64,000 bases of DNA. Source: Chloroherpetonaceae bacterium. Its GTDB lineage: Bacteria > Bacteroidota > Chlorobiia > Chlorobiales > Chloroherpetonaceae. The translations under genes and the position numbers were made by a program. This document shows, piece by piece, positions 33,553 through 41,846 of the stretch (position 1 is the first letter of the stretch; every line of letters starts with the position of its first letter). Location: positions 1 through 64,000 of the forward strand of contig JANQGG010000034.1 in assembly GCA_028277445.1 (NCBI GenBank), read 5' to 3'. The notes below the pieces were generated by a model. The model saw only the letters and a program-made list of their open reading frames with translations, did not search any database and was not told the DNA's origin.

Positions 33553-34304
33553 TATATATTGCAGGTTATGGAAGAAGTGGATCGACATTGTTGGACATTG
33601 TTCTTTCAAATTCTGAAAATGGTTTTACTCTTGGTGAAATAAGTAATGTATTTAATGAAAGAACAAAAATCACAGACAAATTCTATGCTGATATATTGAA
33701 TCAAACAGTTAATAGTCTTAATCTTACTGAATCGGAAATAAAAAAAATTAAACTGTCGGATAGATCGTATTATAAATATAACACAAAATATAGGGCTTTT
33801 TGGAATACTTTTATTAAAAAAATAAAGGAAGCTCGACAGTTGAGTTTTCTTGTAGACTCTTCAAAAACAACTCAGTATACAATTTTTCGGCCCTATAACT
33901 TATACAAATCAGGTTTTAATATAAGTATAATATTTTTAAAAGCTTCATACATTAAAGTGTGGAAGTCAGCACTAAAAGGATGTAATAAATCTCTTCAAAA
34001 TAATAAAGATCAAAATAAAAAATATTATTTATTTGCGGTTAAATCTGTAATCTCAAAACTATTAACTGATATTATAACAAAGATTATATATGAAAATAGC
34101 AAATACATGCTTGTCAAAATTAACTATGAAGACTTTATATCTGATCCTTTAATGACCATAAAATTTATTTCTAATAAATTTCAAATAGATTTTGAAAACC
34201 TAGATAATAAAATAAAACAAAATGAATTTATAGTTAAAGGAGGTTATTTAGGTAATAGGATGAGAAAAAAAGACACATATATTAAGATAAAAAAAAGTGA
34301 TTAG
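33537..34304 (+). CDS. Sulfotransferase-family protein (second copy)
   Basis: This 255-residue protein has a PAPS-binding loop near the N-terminus, IIYIAGYGRSGSTLLDIVLS (loop GYGRSGST, residues about 10-17). A later SFLVDSSKTTQYTIF segment and an acceptor-side region MLVKINYEDFISDPLMTIKF follow, the last a common sulfotransferase feature. It is not a close duplicate of the gene at 20694. It would sulfate a sugar of the polysaccharide using PAPS. No ATG is available; a TTG at 33537 is the best start and overlaps the previous gene by 16 bases, implying coupled translation. The standard 3'-phosphate-binding Arg/Ser motif is poorly conserved, so activity is less certain. Confidence 0.75.
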   Translation: METKIIYIAGYGRSGSTLLDIVLSNSENGFTLGEISNVFNERTKITDKFYADILNQTVNSLNLTESEIKKIKLSDRSYYKYNTKYRAFWNTFIKKIKEARQLSFLVDSSKTTQYTIFRPYNLYKSGFNISIIFLKASYIKVWKSALKGCNKSLQNNKDQNKKYYLFAVKSVISKLLTDIITKIIYENSKYMLVKINYEDFISDPLMTIKFISNKFQIDFENLDNKIKQNEFIVKGGYLGNRMRKKDTYIKIKKSD

Positions 34305-34330
34305 TAAAATTTGATTTTATAATTCAGCTA

Positions 34331-35506
34331 ATGAAGAATACACATAAGATAATCAGAATCACTACAATTCCACTTTCCCTAAATGTTTTGCTTAAAGGTC
34401 AGTTACGGTTTATTAAAGACTACTACAACCTACTGGCTATAGCTTCAGGCCCTGAGGGTGAACTAGTACAAGTGGCAAACAGGGAAGGCATTCCCACCCA
34501 AAGAATAGAAATGACACGTGCTATAACACCACTTCAGGATATAAAAGTCGTTTGGAGGCTTTATAAACTCTTTAAAAAAGAAAAACCGCAAATTGTGCAC
34601 ACCCATACGCCCAAAGCCGGAACCCTAGGCATGATGGCAGCATGTTTTTGCGGAGTACCTGTGCGCTTACATACCGTTGCCGGGTTACCCTTATTGGAGG
34701 CTAAGGGTTTTAAAAGGTTTGTATTAAACACGGTAGAAAAAATAACATATGCCTGTGCCACCAAAGTGTATCCAAACTCCATGGTTTTAAAGGATATAAT
34801 TTTTCAAAACAATTTTTGCAGACCTTCCAAACTTACAGTAATAGGAAATGGCAGCTCCAACGGAATTGATACCAATCATTTTTCGAGGCAACAGATATCT
34901 GAGGACGTTATTAAGGAAATAAAAAAAGAAAACAGGTTAAACGAAGCAGACTTTGTGTTTATTTATGTGGGCCGACTGGTAAAAGATAAAGGGATCAGTG
35001 AGTTGGTGGTGGCATTTAAAAAGATTCATCAAAAACATTCCCATGCCAAATTGGTTCTAGTAGGTAATCCCGAACCGGAGCTAAACCCTCTTCTACCTGA
35101 AACCGAACAGGTAATAAAGGAGACCTCTGCCATTATAATAATAGGTTTTCAGGAGGATGTGCGACCGTTTTTGGCTGTTTCAAACGCCTTGGTGTTCCCA
35201 AGCTACCGCGAAGGATTTCCAAACGTCCCTATGCAAGCCGGTGCCATGGGATTACCTTCAATTGTAACCAACATTAATGGGTGCAATGAAATTATAAAAA
35301 ATGGTAAAAATGGTATAATCATTCCACCCAAGAACACCACTGAACTAGAAAAAGCGATGCTCAGCATGCTAGAATATCCAGACCTTACCCAACGCCTTGC
35401 TGCTAATGCCCGCGAAAGCATCGTATCTCGTTTCAACCAGCTATGGCTATGGGAGCAAATAAAAGCAGAATACGATGAACAATTACAAAAAGCTGGTTTA
35501 ATTTAA
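34331..35506 (+). CDS. Glycosyltransferase family 4 protein (PglA/CapM-like)
   Basis: This 391-residue GT-B glycosyltransferase has a recognisable N-terminus (ITTIPLSLNVLLKGQLRFIK) and VHTHTPKAGTLGMMAACFCG. The C-terminal half has FVFIYVGRLVKDKGISELVV, ALVFPSYREGFPNVPMQAGA (the E-x7-type donor region, residues about 290-310) and GNARE-like tail features. This group often adds the second sugar to a bacillosamine- or FucNAc-type first sugar. That fits its place just before the PglC-like initiating transferase. It is less AT-rich than its upstream neighbours, suggesting a separate origin. A 311-base gap follows. Confidence 0.87.
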   Translation: MKNTHKIIRITTIPLSLNVLLKGQLRFIKDYYNLLAIASGPEGELVQVANREGIPTQRIEMTRAITPLQDIKVVWRLYKLFKKEKPQIVHTHTPKAGTLGMMAACFCGVPVRLHTVAGLPLLEAKGFKRFVLNTVEKITYACATKVYPNSMVLKDIIFQNNFCRPSKLTVIGNGSSNGIDTNHFSRQQISEDVIKEIKKENRLNEADFVFIYVGRLVKDKGISELVVAFKKIHQKHSHAKLVLVGNPEPELNPLLPETEQVIKETSAIIIIGFQEDVRPFLAVSNALVFPSYREGFPNVPMQAGAMGLPSIVTNINGCNEIIKNGKNGIIIPPKNTTELEKAMLSMLEYPDLTQRLAANARESIVSRFNQLWLWEQIKAEYDEQLQKAGLI

Positions 35507-35817
35507 TTTCTAAGAAAATGATAATAGCAGTTACAACAATTATTCCAATTAAGGTTGCTAAACTAAATCACTATATTTCAAATAGGATTTTCTACCCTAG
35601 CTGTGTTTTTTTTACAAAGCCATTACAGGTTTCTCACTGCAAAAGAATTTATGTTAATATGCAAATAAGAAAATGAAGTGTGTGGTTTTGTTAGTTTTTC
35701 GTTTTCATCGAAAAGTATCTTGAAACGATTCATTCTTTGAATTCTGGGTAGCGTGCTGAAAATTAACTAGCCGAGCTTAAAAAAACTATTTTGTTAATGA
35801 GTATATAAAACGTATTA
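35507..35817. other. Gap before initiating transferase gene
   Basis: This 311-base AT-rich gap has stops in every frame, and I see no gene, RNA or clear hairpin. The base composition and gap size suggest a lost gene or an internal promoter for the downstream pgl-like set. Confidence 0.4.
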
Positions 35818-36429
35818 ATGAAAATGGTAAAAAGATTGTTTGATTTTATTGTAAGCCTAATAATCATAATTATAAGTTTACCACTTTTTTTATTAATTGG
35901 TGCAATTATCAGATTAGATTTAGGGCCACCTATAGTATTTATTCAAGAGCGACCAGGATTTAAAAAGAAATCTTTTTACTTAATCAAGTTCAGAACTATG
36001 ACGAACTACAAAAATAAAAATGGAAAATTATTATCTGATAGTGATCGTTTAACTATCATTGGAAGATTTCTACGTTTAACGAGTTTGGATGAATTGCCAA
36101 CCATGATAAATGTTTTAAAAGGGGATATGAGCTTGGTTGGACCAAGGCCACTTTTAATGCAGTATTTGGAAAGATATTCACCTGAGCAAGCCAGACGTCA
36201 TGAAGTAAAACCTGGAATAACTGGTTGGGCGCAAGTTAATGGTCGAAATGCAATTTCTTGGGAAGAAAAGTTTAATTATGATCTTTGGTATGTAGATAAC
36301 CACTCCTTTTGGTTAGATATTAAAATATTATTTATAACTGTGTTAAAAGTACTTAAAAGAGAAGGAATTAGTGCATCTCAACATGATACAATGCCAGAAT
36401 TTTTAGGAACTTTTTCTAAAAAAATATGA
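35818..36429 (+). CDS. pglC: Initiating sugar-phosphate transferase (PglC-like)
   Basis: This 203-residue polyprenyl-phosphate sugar-1-phosphate transferase has the small monotopic form. It carries one N-terminal re-entrant hydrophobic segment (about residues 10-32), then QERPGFKKKSFYLIKFRTMT, the catalytic acidic pair in TSLDELPTMINVL, SLVGPRPLLMQY, and HEVKPGITGWAQVNGRNAIS. The length matches PglC, which moves phospho-diacetylbacillosamine to undecaprenyl phosphate, rather than the long WbaP type. It starts the repeat unit. The following genes for PglD-, PglE- and PglF-like enzymes would make its substrate. The stop overlaps the next start (ATGA). Confidence 0.9.
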   Translation: MKMVKRLFDFIVSLIIIIISLPLFLLIGAIIRLDLGPPIVFIQERPGFKKKSFYLIKFRTMTNYKNKNGKLLSDSDRLTIIGRFLRLTSLDELPTMINVLKGDMSLVGPRPLLMQYLERYSPEQARRHEVKPGITGWAQVNGRNAISWEEKFNYDLWYVDNHSFWLDIKILFITVLKVLKREGISASQHDTMPEFLGTFSKKI

Positions 36430-37046
36430 AAATTCCATTTTATATTCTTGGAGCGGGAGGTCATGCTAAAGTTGTTGTTTCTATATGTATAGAGAAACGG
36501 AAAAAAATTGAGGGTGTTTTAGATGAAGATAAAAATAAATGGGGAAAGGAATTATTAGGAATTCCTATAATAGGAGGTTTTGCAGACTTAAAAAATAATA
36601 GATCCAATGCTATAATTGGTATAGGAAATAATAAAATTCGTAGTAAAATCGCAAAAAAATATACAAATAATGTTGATTGGATAACAGCCATTCATCCCTT
36701 ATCCTATGTTCATCCTTCAGTAACAATTGGATATGGTTCTGTGATAATGGCAGGTGTGGTTATACAACCAGATACTGTAATAGGTAATCATGTAGTTATA
36801 AATACCTCGGCCAGTATTGATCACGATTGTGTGATAAATGATTATGCTCATGTTGCTCCGGGCGTTCACCTTGCAGGAGGCGTTGAGATCGGCCAAGGTA
36901 CTCTGTTAGGCATTTCAAGTTCAGCTATACCGTGTGTGAAAATTGGAGAATGGTCTGTGATTGGTGCAGGTAGCGTTGTTGTAAACGATATTCCTTCAAA
37001 AAAGATGGCAGTTGGCATTCCAGCTAAAATTAAAAAAGCTTTATAA
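36426..37046 (+). CDS. pglD: Sugar N- or O-acetyltransferase (PglD/NeuD-like)
   Basis: This 206-residue acetyltransferase has an N-terminal Rossmann-like nucleotide-sugar-binding half (PFYILGAGGHAKVVVSICIE) and a C-terminal left-handed beta-helix. INTSASIDHDCVINDYAHVA holds the catalytic His equivalent to His125 of PglD. HVAPGVHLAGGVEIGQGTLL and VVVNDIPSKKMAVGIPAKI follow the family pattern. In the PglD reaction, UDP-4-amino-4,6-dideoxy-GlcNAc is N-acetylated to UDP-diacetylbacillosamine. It overlaps pglC by 4 bases and lies 12 bases from the aminotransferase gene. Related NeuD enzymes O-acetylate sialic acids, but the neighbours favour a PglD role. Confidence 0.87.
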   Translation: MKIPFYILGAGGHAKVVVSICIEKRKKIEGVLDEDKNKWGKELLGIPIIGGFADLKNNRSNAIIGIGNNKIRSKIAKKYTNNVDWITAIHPLSYVHPSVTIGYGSVIMAGVVIQPDTVIGNHVVINTSASIDHDCVINDYAHVAPGVHLAGGVEIGQGTLLGISSSAIPCVKIGEWSVIGAGSVVVNDIPSKKMAVGIPAKIKKAL

Positions 37047-37058
37047 GGTAAGCGATAG

Positions 37059-38195
37059 ATGAAAAAACGTATTTACCTTTCTTCACCACATATGTGTGGG
37101 CATGAACTGGCGTTTGTAAATGAAGCTTATGAAACCAATTGGGTAGCTCCAGTCGGTAAAAATATTGATAATTTTGAACAAGATTTATGTAATTATGTAG
37201 GTGTAAATCATGCTGTTTCATTGAGTTCAGGAACAGCCGCCATTCATCTTGCTTTGATATTATTGGGTGTTGTCACTGGCGATGAGGTGATATGCCAATC
37301 ATTTACCTTTTGTGGTTCGGCAAATCCAATTTTATACCAAAAAGCTATACCAATTTTTGTTGATAGTGAATCCGAGACATGGAATATGTCTCCTGAGTTT
37401 TTGGAAAAAGCTATCAAAGATAGAATTAAGAAAGGAAATAAACCAAAGGCTATTATATATGTTCATCTTTATGGGATGCCTGCAAAAATTCACGAAATTC
37501 ACAAAATTGCAGATGGTTATGAAATTCCTTTAATAGAAGATGCTGCTGAAGCACTAGGATCAACATATAAAGGTAGGCAATCAGGTTCATTTGGTGATTT
37601 TGCAGTTCTGTCATTTAATGGAAACAAAATCATTACGACTTCAAGCGGTGGAGCATTGCTTGGAAATGATAAAGCCTTAATTGACAAAGCACGTTTTTTA
37701 GCTACACAAGCACGAGACCCGGTACCGCATTACGAACACTCTACCATAGGCTACAATTATAGAATGAGCAATATTTTAGCCGGTATTGGTCGTGGACAAA
37801 TGAGGATTTTGGATAAAAGAGTTGAACAACGACGGAATAATTATAAGTTTTATAATGATGAACTAGGAAATATTGAAGGTTTATCATTTTTAGAGGAAAC
37901 TAAAAATGTAAAATCCAATTACTGGTTAACCACTGTGTTAATTGACCCCCGAAAAATTGGTGGGATAACCAGAGAAAGCATCCGTTTAAAGTTGGAGTCA
38001 GAGAATATTGAATCCAGACCTCTCTGGAAACCCATGCACATGCAACCTGTTTTTAAAGATGCACCGTATTATGGTGATCGTTTATCTGAAAATCTTTTTG
38101 AGAATGGGTTATGTTTGCCTTCAGGAACAAATATGACAAATTACGATAAGCAAAGAGTTGTTAAAGCTATAAAAAAATATTGTCGTGATGCATAA
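37059..38195 (+). CDS. pglE: Nucleotide-sugar aminotransferase (PglE-like, DegT family)
   Basis: This 378-residue PLP enzyme has IYLSSPHMCGHELAFVNEAY at the N-terminus, a start typical of PglE/LegC-type aminotransferases. The phosphate-binding SLSSGTAAIHLAL, LIEDAAEALGSTY (Asp) and the Schiff-base Lys in LSFNGNKIITTSSGGALLG are all present. PglE aminates UDP-4-keto-6-deoxy-GlcNAc using glutamate. The 4-keto substrate would come from the PglF-like enzyme downstream, and the product passes to the PglD-like acetyltransferase upstream. A start at 37059 gives the expected N-terminus. It is intact and distinct from the first aminotransferase gene at 18803. Confidence 0.88.
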   Translation: MKKRIYLSSPHMCGHELAFVNEAYETNWVAPVGKNIDNFEQDLCNYVGVNHAVSLSSGTAAIHLALILLGVVTGDEVICQSFTFCGSANPILYQKAIPIFVDSESETWNMSPEFLEKAIKDRIKKGNKPKAIIYVHLYGMPAKIHEIHKIADGYEIPLIEDAAEALGSTYKGRQSGSFGDFAVLSFNGNKIITTSSGGALLGNDKALIDKARFLATQARDPVPHYEHSTIGYNYRMSNILAGIGRGQMRILDKRVEQRRNNYKFYNDELGNIEGLSFLEETKNVKSNYWLTTVLIDPRKIGGITRESIRLKLESENIESRPLWKPMHMQPVFKDAPYYGDRLSENLFENGLCLPSGTNMTNYDKQRVVKAIKKYCRDA

Positions 38196-38264
38196 ATGAA
38201 AATGGTGATATGTTATATTTAATGAATTAAAATATGTCACTAAATTTTCAGTCTGAATTCTTAA

Positions 38265-40109
38265 ATGGAACGATTGATTCTAAAATATCTTATTGATGGT
38301 ATTATCTTGTTTTTTGCAACATTTGTTGCATTTGCACTCCGATTAGAACCAACAGATTCTCCATATATTCAATCTGCCCTTTCTGTAGCGGTAATTTTAT
38401 TTCCAATTAAAATAGGTGTCTTTTACATAACTGCGATTCATAAGCAATCGTGGCGAAATATTAGTGTTCGAGACTTATTAAGTATAATCGTTGGTGTGAT
38501 TATCTTTAGCCTCATCTCCTTAATCATTGCTGCCTTTTTAAGACCGTATTTGTTTTTCCCGCTAAGCGTACCAATAATCGAAGGGATGATTCTTGTTTTA
38601 TCCCTGTCATTTGTAAGATTAATGGCGAGGGTTGTTCATTTTTATGTTAAAACTCAAAAGGTACCTAAAGAAAATATAAAACGAGTATTAATAATCGGTG
38701 CTGGTGAGTCGGGAACAATGATAGCCAGGGAAATGATGCGTCACCCTGAGTCAGGTTATCAACCCATTGGTTTTTTAGATGATGATCCAAAAAAAGTTAA
38801 GAAGTACTTTGTTGGGCTTCCGGTATTTGGTGAAACTTCAAGATTAGAAGAGGTTTCGAAGTTAAAAACCATAGATGAAATTTTAATTGCTATGCCTGCT
38901 GAGGCAGGGGCAATAATTAGAAATATGGTTCATTTGGCACAAGCTGCAAAAATTAAATGCAGAATCATGCCAGCATTGCATGAACTAATCAGTGAAAAAG
39001 TTTCAATCTCGCAGATTCGGGAAGTTGATGTTGAAGACTTGTTACGACGAAAACCAGTAGAGCTTGAAAACCATGTTATTGAAACCTATTTAAATCAAAA
39101 GGTGGTTTTGGTCACCGGTGCAGGCGGATCCATAGGTTCAGAAATTGTGCGTCAAATTGTAAGATTTAAACCAAAGACAATTTTATTGCTAGGTAGAGGT
39201 GAAAACAGTATATATTTAATAGAAGAAGAACTCAATCGTTTGGGAGATATAGGTGTAGAAATAATTCCGATAATATCTGATGTAAGAGACAAGGAAAGTC
39301 TCGAAATTTTATTTTCAAAATTCCATCCACAAGTCATTTTTCATGCAGGCGCACATAAACACGTCCCTTTAATGGAAGCAAATCCCCATCAGGCGATTTT
39401 AAACAACGTTGAAGGAACAAAAAATCTGGTTGAACTTGCTATAAAATATAATCTTGAGCGATTTGTAAATATTTCGACGGATAAAGCTGTTAATCCGACT
39501 TCAATAATGGGGGCATCAAAACGTGTGGCTGAATATGTTGTAGAATGGGCTAGCCGCCAAGCAAAAGAGAACCAATGCTTTGTTTCGGTTCGATTTGGAA
39601 ATGTTTTAGGAAGTCGTGGAAGTGTAGTACCTAAATTTAAAGAGCAAATTAGACTTGGTGGTCCTGTAACAGTAACCCATCCGGATATGACAAGGTTCTT
39701 TATGACAATTCCGGAAGCGGCTCAGCTTGTATTACAGGCAGCGGGATTAGGGCAAAACGGAGCGGTATATATTTTAGATATGGGTGAATCTGTAAAAATT
39801 GTAGATATGGCAAAAGAACTCATTCGATTATCAGGGTTTGAACCTGATAAAGACATTAAAATTCAATATTCTGGTATAAGACCCGGAGAAAAACTTTATG
39901 AAGAATTATTGACTGCAGAGGAAGGCACAAACTCCACGCGTCACGAAAAAATATATGTGGCACGAAAAAGCCGATTAAAAGATGAAAATTTTGAAGAACT
40001 GCTTAAGCAATTATTTGATGATGCGCATCAAGGTAATAAACCAGCAATTCAATCCACACTTAAAAAAATTATTCCTACCTATTCTTTTAACGGGAAAGCA
40101 GACGTTTAA
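38265..40109 (+). CDS. pglF: Membrane UDP-GlcNAc 4,6-dehydratase (PglF-like)
   Basis: This 614-residue protein has four N-terminal transmembrane helices (about residues 8-125) and a first Rossmann-like domain (RVLIIGAGESGTMIAREMMR). The catalytic short-chain dehydrogenase domain has VVLVTGAGGSIGSEIVRQI (NAD site, about 281-299) and NISTDKAVNPTSIMGASKRV, with Thr-Asp-Lys replacing the usual SYK in this subfamily. PglF dehydrates UDP-GlcNAc to UDP-4-keto-6-deoxy-GlcNAc, the first step to bacillosamine. Together with the upstream PglE/PglD/PglC-like genes it gives a full route to a lipid-linked first sugar. Related enzymes such as WbpM or CapD give other 6-deoxy-amino sugars, so the end product is inferred. 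Confidence 0.9.
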   Translation: MERLILKYLIDGIILFFATFVAFALRLEPTDSPYIQSALSVAVILFPIKIGVFYITAIHKQSWRNISVRDLLSIIVGVIIFSLISLIIAAFLRPYLFFPLSVPIIEGMILVLSLSFVRLMARVVHFYVKTQKVPKENIKRVLIIGAGESGTMIAREMMRHPESGYQPIGFLDDDPKKVKKYFVGLPVFGETSRLEEVSKLKTIDEILIAMPAEAGAIIRNMVHLAQAAKIKCRIMPALHELISEKVSISQIREVDVEDLLRRKPVELENHVIETYLNQKVVLVTGAGGSIGSEIVRQIVRFKPKTILLLGRGENSIYLIEEELNRLGDIGVEIIPIISDVRDKESLEILFSKFHPQVIFHAGAHKHVPLMEANPHQAILNNVEGTKNLVELAIKYNLERFVNISTDKAVNPTSIMGASKRVAEYVVEWASRQAKENQCFVSVRFGNVLGSRGSVVPKFKEQIRLGGPVTVTHPDMTRFFMTIPEAAQLVLQAAGLGQNGAVYILDMGESVKIVDMAKELIRLSGFEPDKDIKIQYSGIRPGEKLYEELLTAEEGTNSTRHEKIYVARKSRLKDENFEELLKQLFDDAHQGNKPAIQSTLKKIIPTYSFNGKADV

Positions 40110-40117
40110 GCTTTTTT

Positions 40118-41731
40118 ATGAAAACCGGTTTTATGAAACAACTTTTTTGCCGCATTCTACTACTGTTCTTTGTTATCTTTTGTACGCCAATTTCAGTAGC
40201 CAAAAGTGGTTCTCTCCCCATGGGGCATTGGTCTTATGATCTGATAGATCAATTAATCTCACGAGGACACTTTCACTCAATTAATGACGTTTCCAAACCC
40301 TATGATAGGGTAGATATTGCCAGGGAGCTGATTAAAATTGATCATAAAACCGTCAAAAATTCATTTGAGTTCTCATTGCTTGAAAAACTGGAATCAGAGT
40401 TGAAAAATGAATTGAATTCTTTAAGGGACGGTGTTTATCCAAGCAGTCGTTTAAATGTTAATACCGAAATTACTGAGTTTTTTTGGCAAGATTCCCAGAA
40501 AGATTTTTTAGGTAAGGGGCAATTTAAGCTGAAATCGTTATTAAATTTTGGCAAACATTTCTCGTTTCAAACTTCAACAATTATTCGGCAGAAAAACGCT
40601 TGCGATTTTGTCCCCAGAGAACGAGTTTATAGTGCAAACAATCACTATACAGAACAAGCGTTTATGAGTTATCATGACGATAACATAACCCTTAAATTAG
40701 GAAAGGATTATTTGGATTGGGGGTATGGGAAGAATAGTTTTGTCATTGATCAAACGTCAGGTTCCTACAATCAATTATTTGTGCAATGGAAATCCAAATA
40801 TCTACGATATACCTACTTTACTGCAATCCTTGATAATCACACCTTTATTGATTCTTTGGCTAACAATAGCTTAGAAACTATAAATCGTTATTATACTGCA
40901 AGCCGATTAGATGTAAGCTTATTTAATCACGATCTGAAATTAGGAATATGGCAATCCGCGTTGTATGGTGGCAAAGATGCCTCGTTGGGTTTACGTTATT
41001 CGAATCCGATAATGATATACTATGCGGTTCAATGGAATGATTATGAAAAAGGAAATCTTTTAGTTGGAGCTGATCTAAGTTATTACCCATTAAAAAATGT
41101 TAATTTTTATGCCGGATTTGTTGTCGATGATTGGCAAATTAATAATGAAGGTTCGAGAGGGGAACTGATTCCAAACAAATGGGGTGGCAGTCTTGGTTTG
41201 AAATGGATAGATATTTTAAAAAGGTATAGTATTTGGGGTACAGATTTTTATATCGAACTTTCAAAAGTCATTAATCGAACATTTAACCAAAAAACGCCAT
41301 ATCAACGATTGCTTTACGGAGAAAACTTCATTGCGCATCCATTAGGATCAGATTTTGAAACATTGGATATGTCTTTAAAGCATTGGTTTTCAAACCATCT
41401 TCGATGTGCAATGTTTTTTAGTATTTATAATAAAGGAGAAGGAAATTTAAATGAATACATTGAGCCTTGGTTGGAAAAAGATGAAAATGGAAACTACATC
41501 TACACATTAGAAACCGGTTACCATGAAGATTCGCCGTTTGGAATCGTAGAAAAAACATACAAATTTGGTTTAGGCATGTTATATCAACCTAATCATCAAT
41601 TTCTAACTGAAGTTCAGATTAAGCGTATATGGATAGATAACTATCGCAATATCAAAAATAATCATCTTCGGGATTGGGAGTTTTTAATTAAATTGTCTTA
41701 TGAATTCCAATCAACATTTTCACTTCTATAA
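40118..41731 (+). CDS. Wzi-like capsule assembly outer-membrane protein
   Basis: This 537-residue predicted outer-membrane beta-barrel has a signal peptide (hydrophobic residues 8-26). An alpha-helical N-terminal region follows (MGHWSYDLIDQLISRGHFHS; RVDIARELIKID), then many amphipathic strands: ITLKLGKDYLDWGYGKNSFV, YTYFTAILDNHTFIDSLANN and WEFLIKLSYEFQSTFSLL. It resembles the capsule assembly Wzi family, which anchors or organises capsule at the surface. The position as the last gene of the polysaccharide locus, 8 bases after the PglF-like gene, supports a glycan-export or attachment role. Beta-barrel family calls from sequence alone are soft. Confidence 0.75.
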   Translation: MKTGFMKQLFCRILLLFFVIFCTPISVAKSGSLPMGHWSYDLIDQLISRGHFHSINDVSKPYDRVDIARELIKIDHKTVKNSFEFSLLEKLESELKNELNSLRDGVYPSSRLNVNTEITEFFWQDSQKDFLGKGQFKLKSLLNFGKHFSFQTSTIIRQKNACDFVPRERVYSANNHYTEQAFMSYHDDNITLKLGKDYLDWGYGKNSFVIDQTSGSYNQLFVQWKSKYLRYTYFTAILDNHTFIDSLANNSLETINRYYTASRLDVSLFNHDLKLGIWQSALYGGKDASLGLRYSNPIMIYYAVQWNDYEKGNLLVGADLSYYPLKNVNFYAGFVVDDWQINNEGSRGELIPNKWGGSLGLKWIDILKRYSIWGTDFYIELSKVINRTFNQKTPYQRLLYGENFIAHPLGSDFETLDMSLKHWFSNHLRCAMFFSIYNKGEGNLNEYIEPWLEKDENGNYIYTLETGYHEDSPFGIVEKTYKFGLGMLYQPNHQFLTEVQIKRIWIDNYRNIKNNHLRDWEFLIKLSYEFQSTFSLL

Positions 41732-41846
41732 ATTAAGTCACTCTGATCTTCATTAACATTTGAATTTAAGCGATCAATACTTAACTTTAATTTTACATCA
41801 TACCTCATTGGTCACTTTGAACTCTTCAAATTAGATAGGAGCAATT

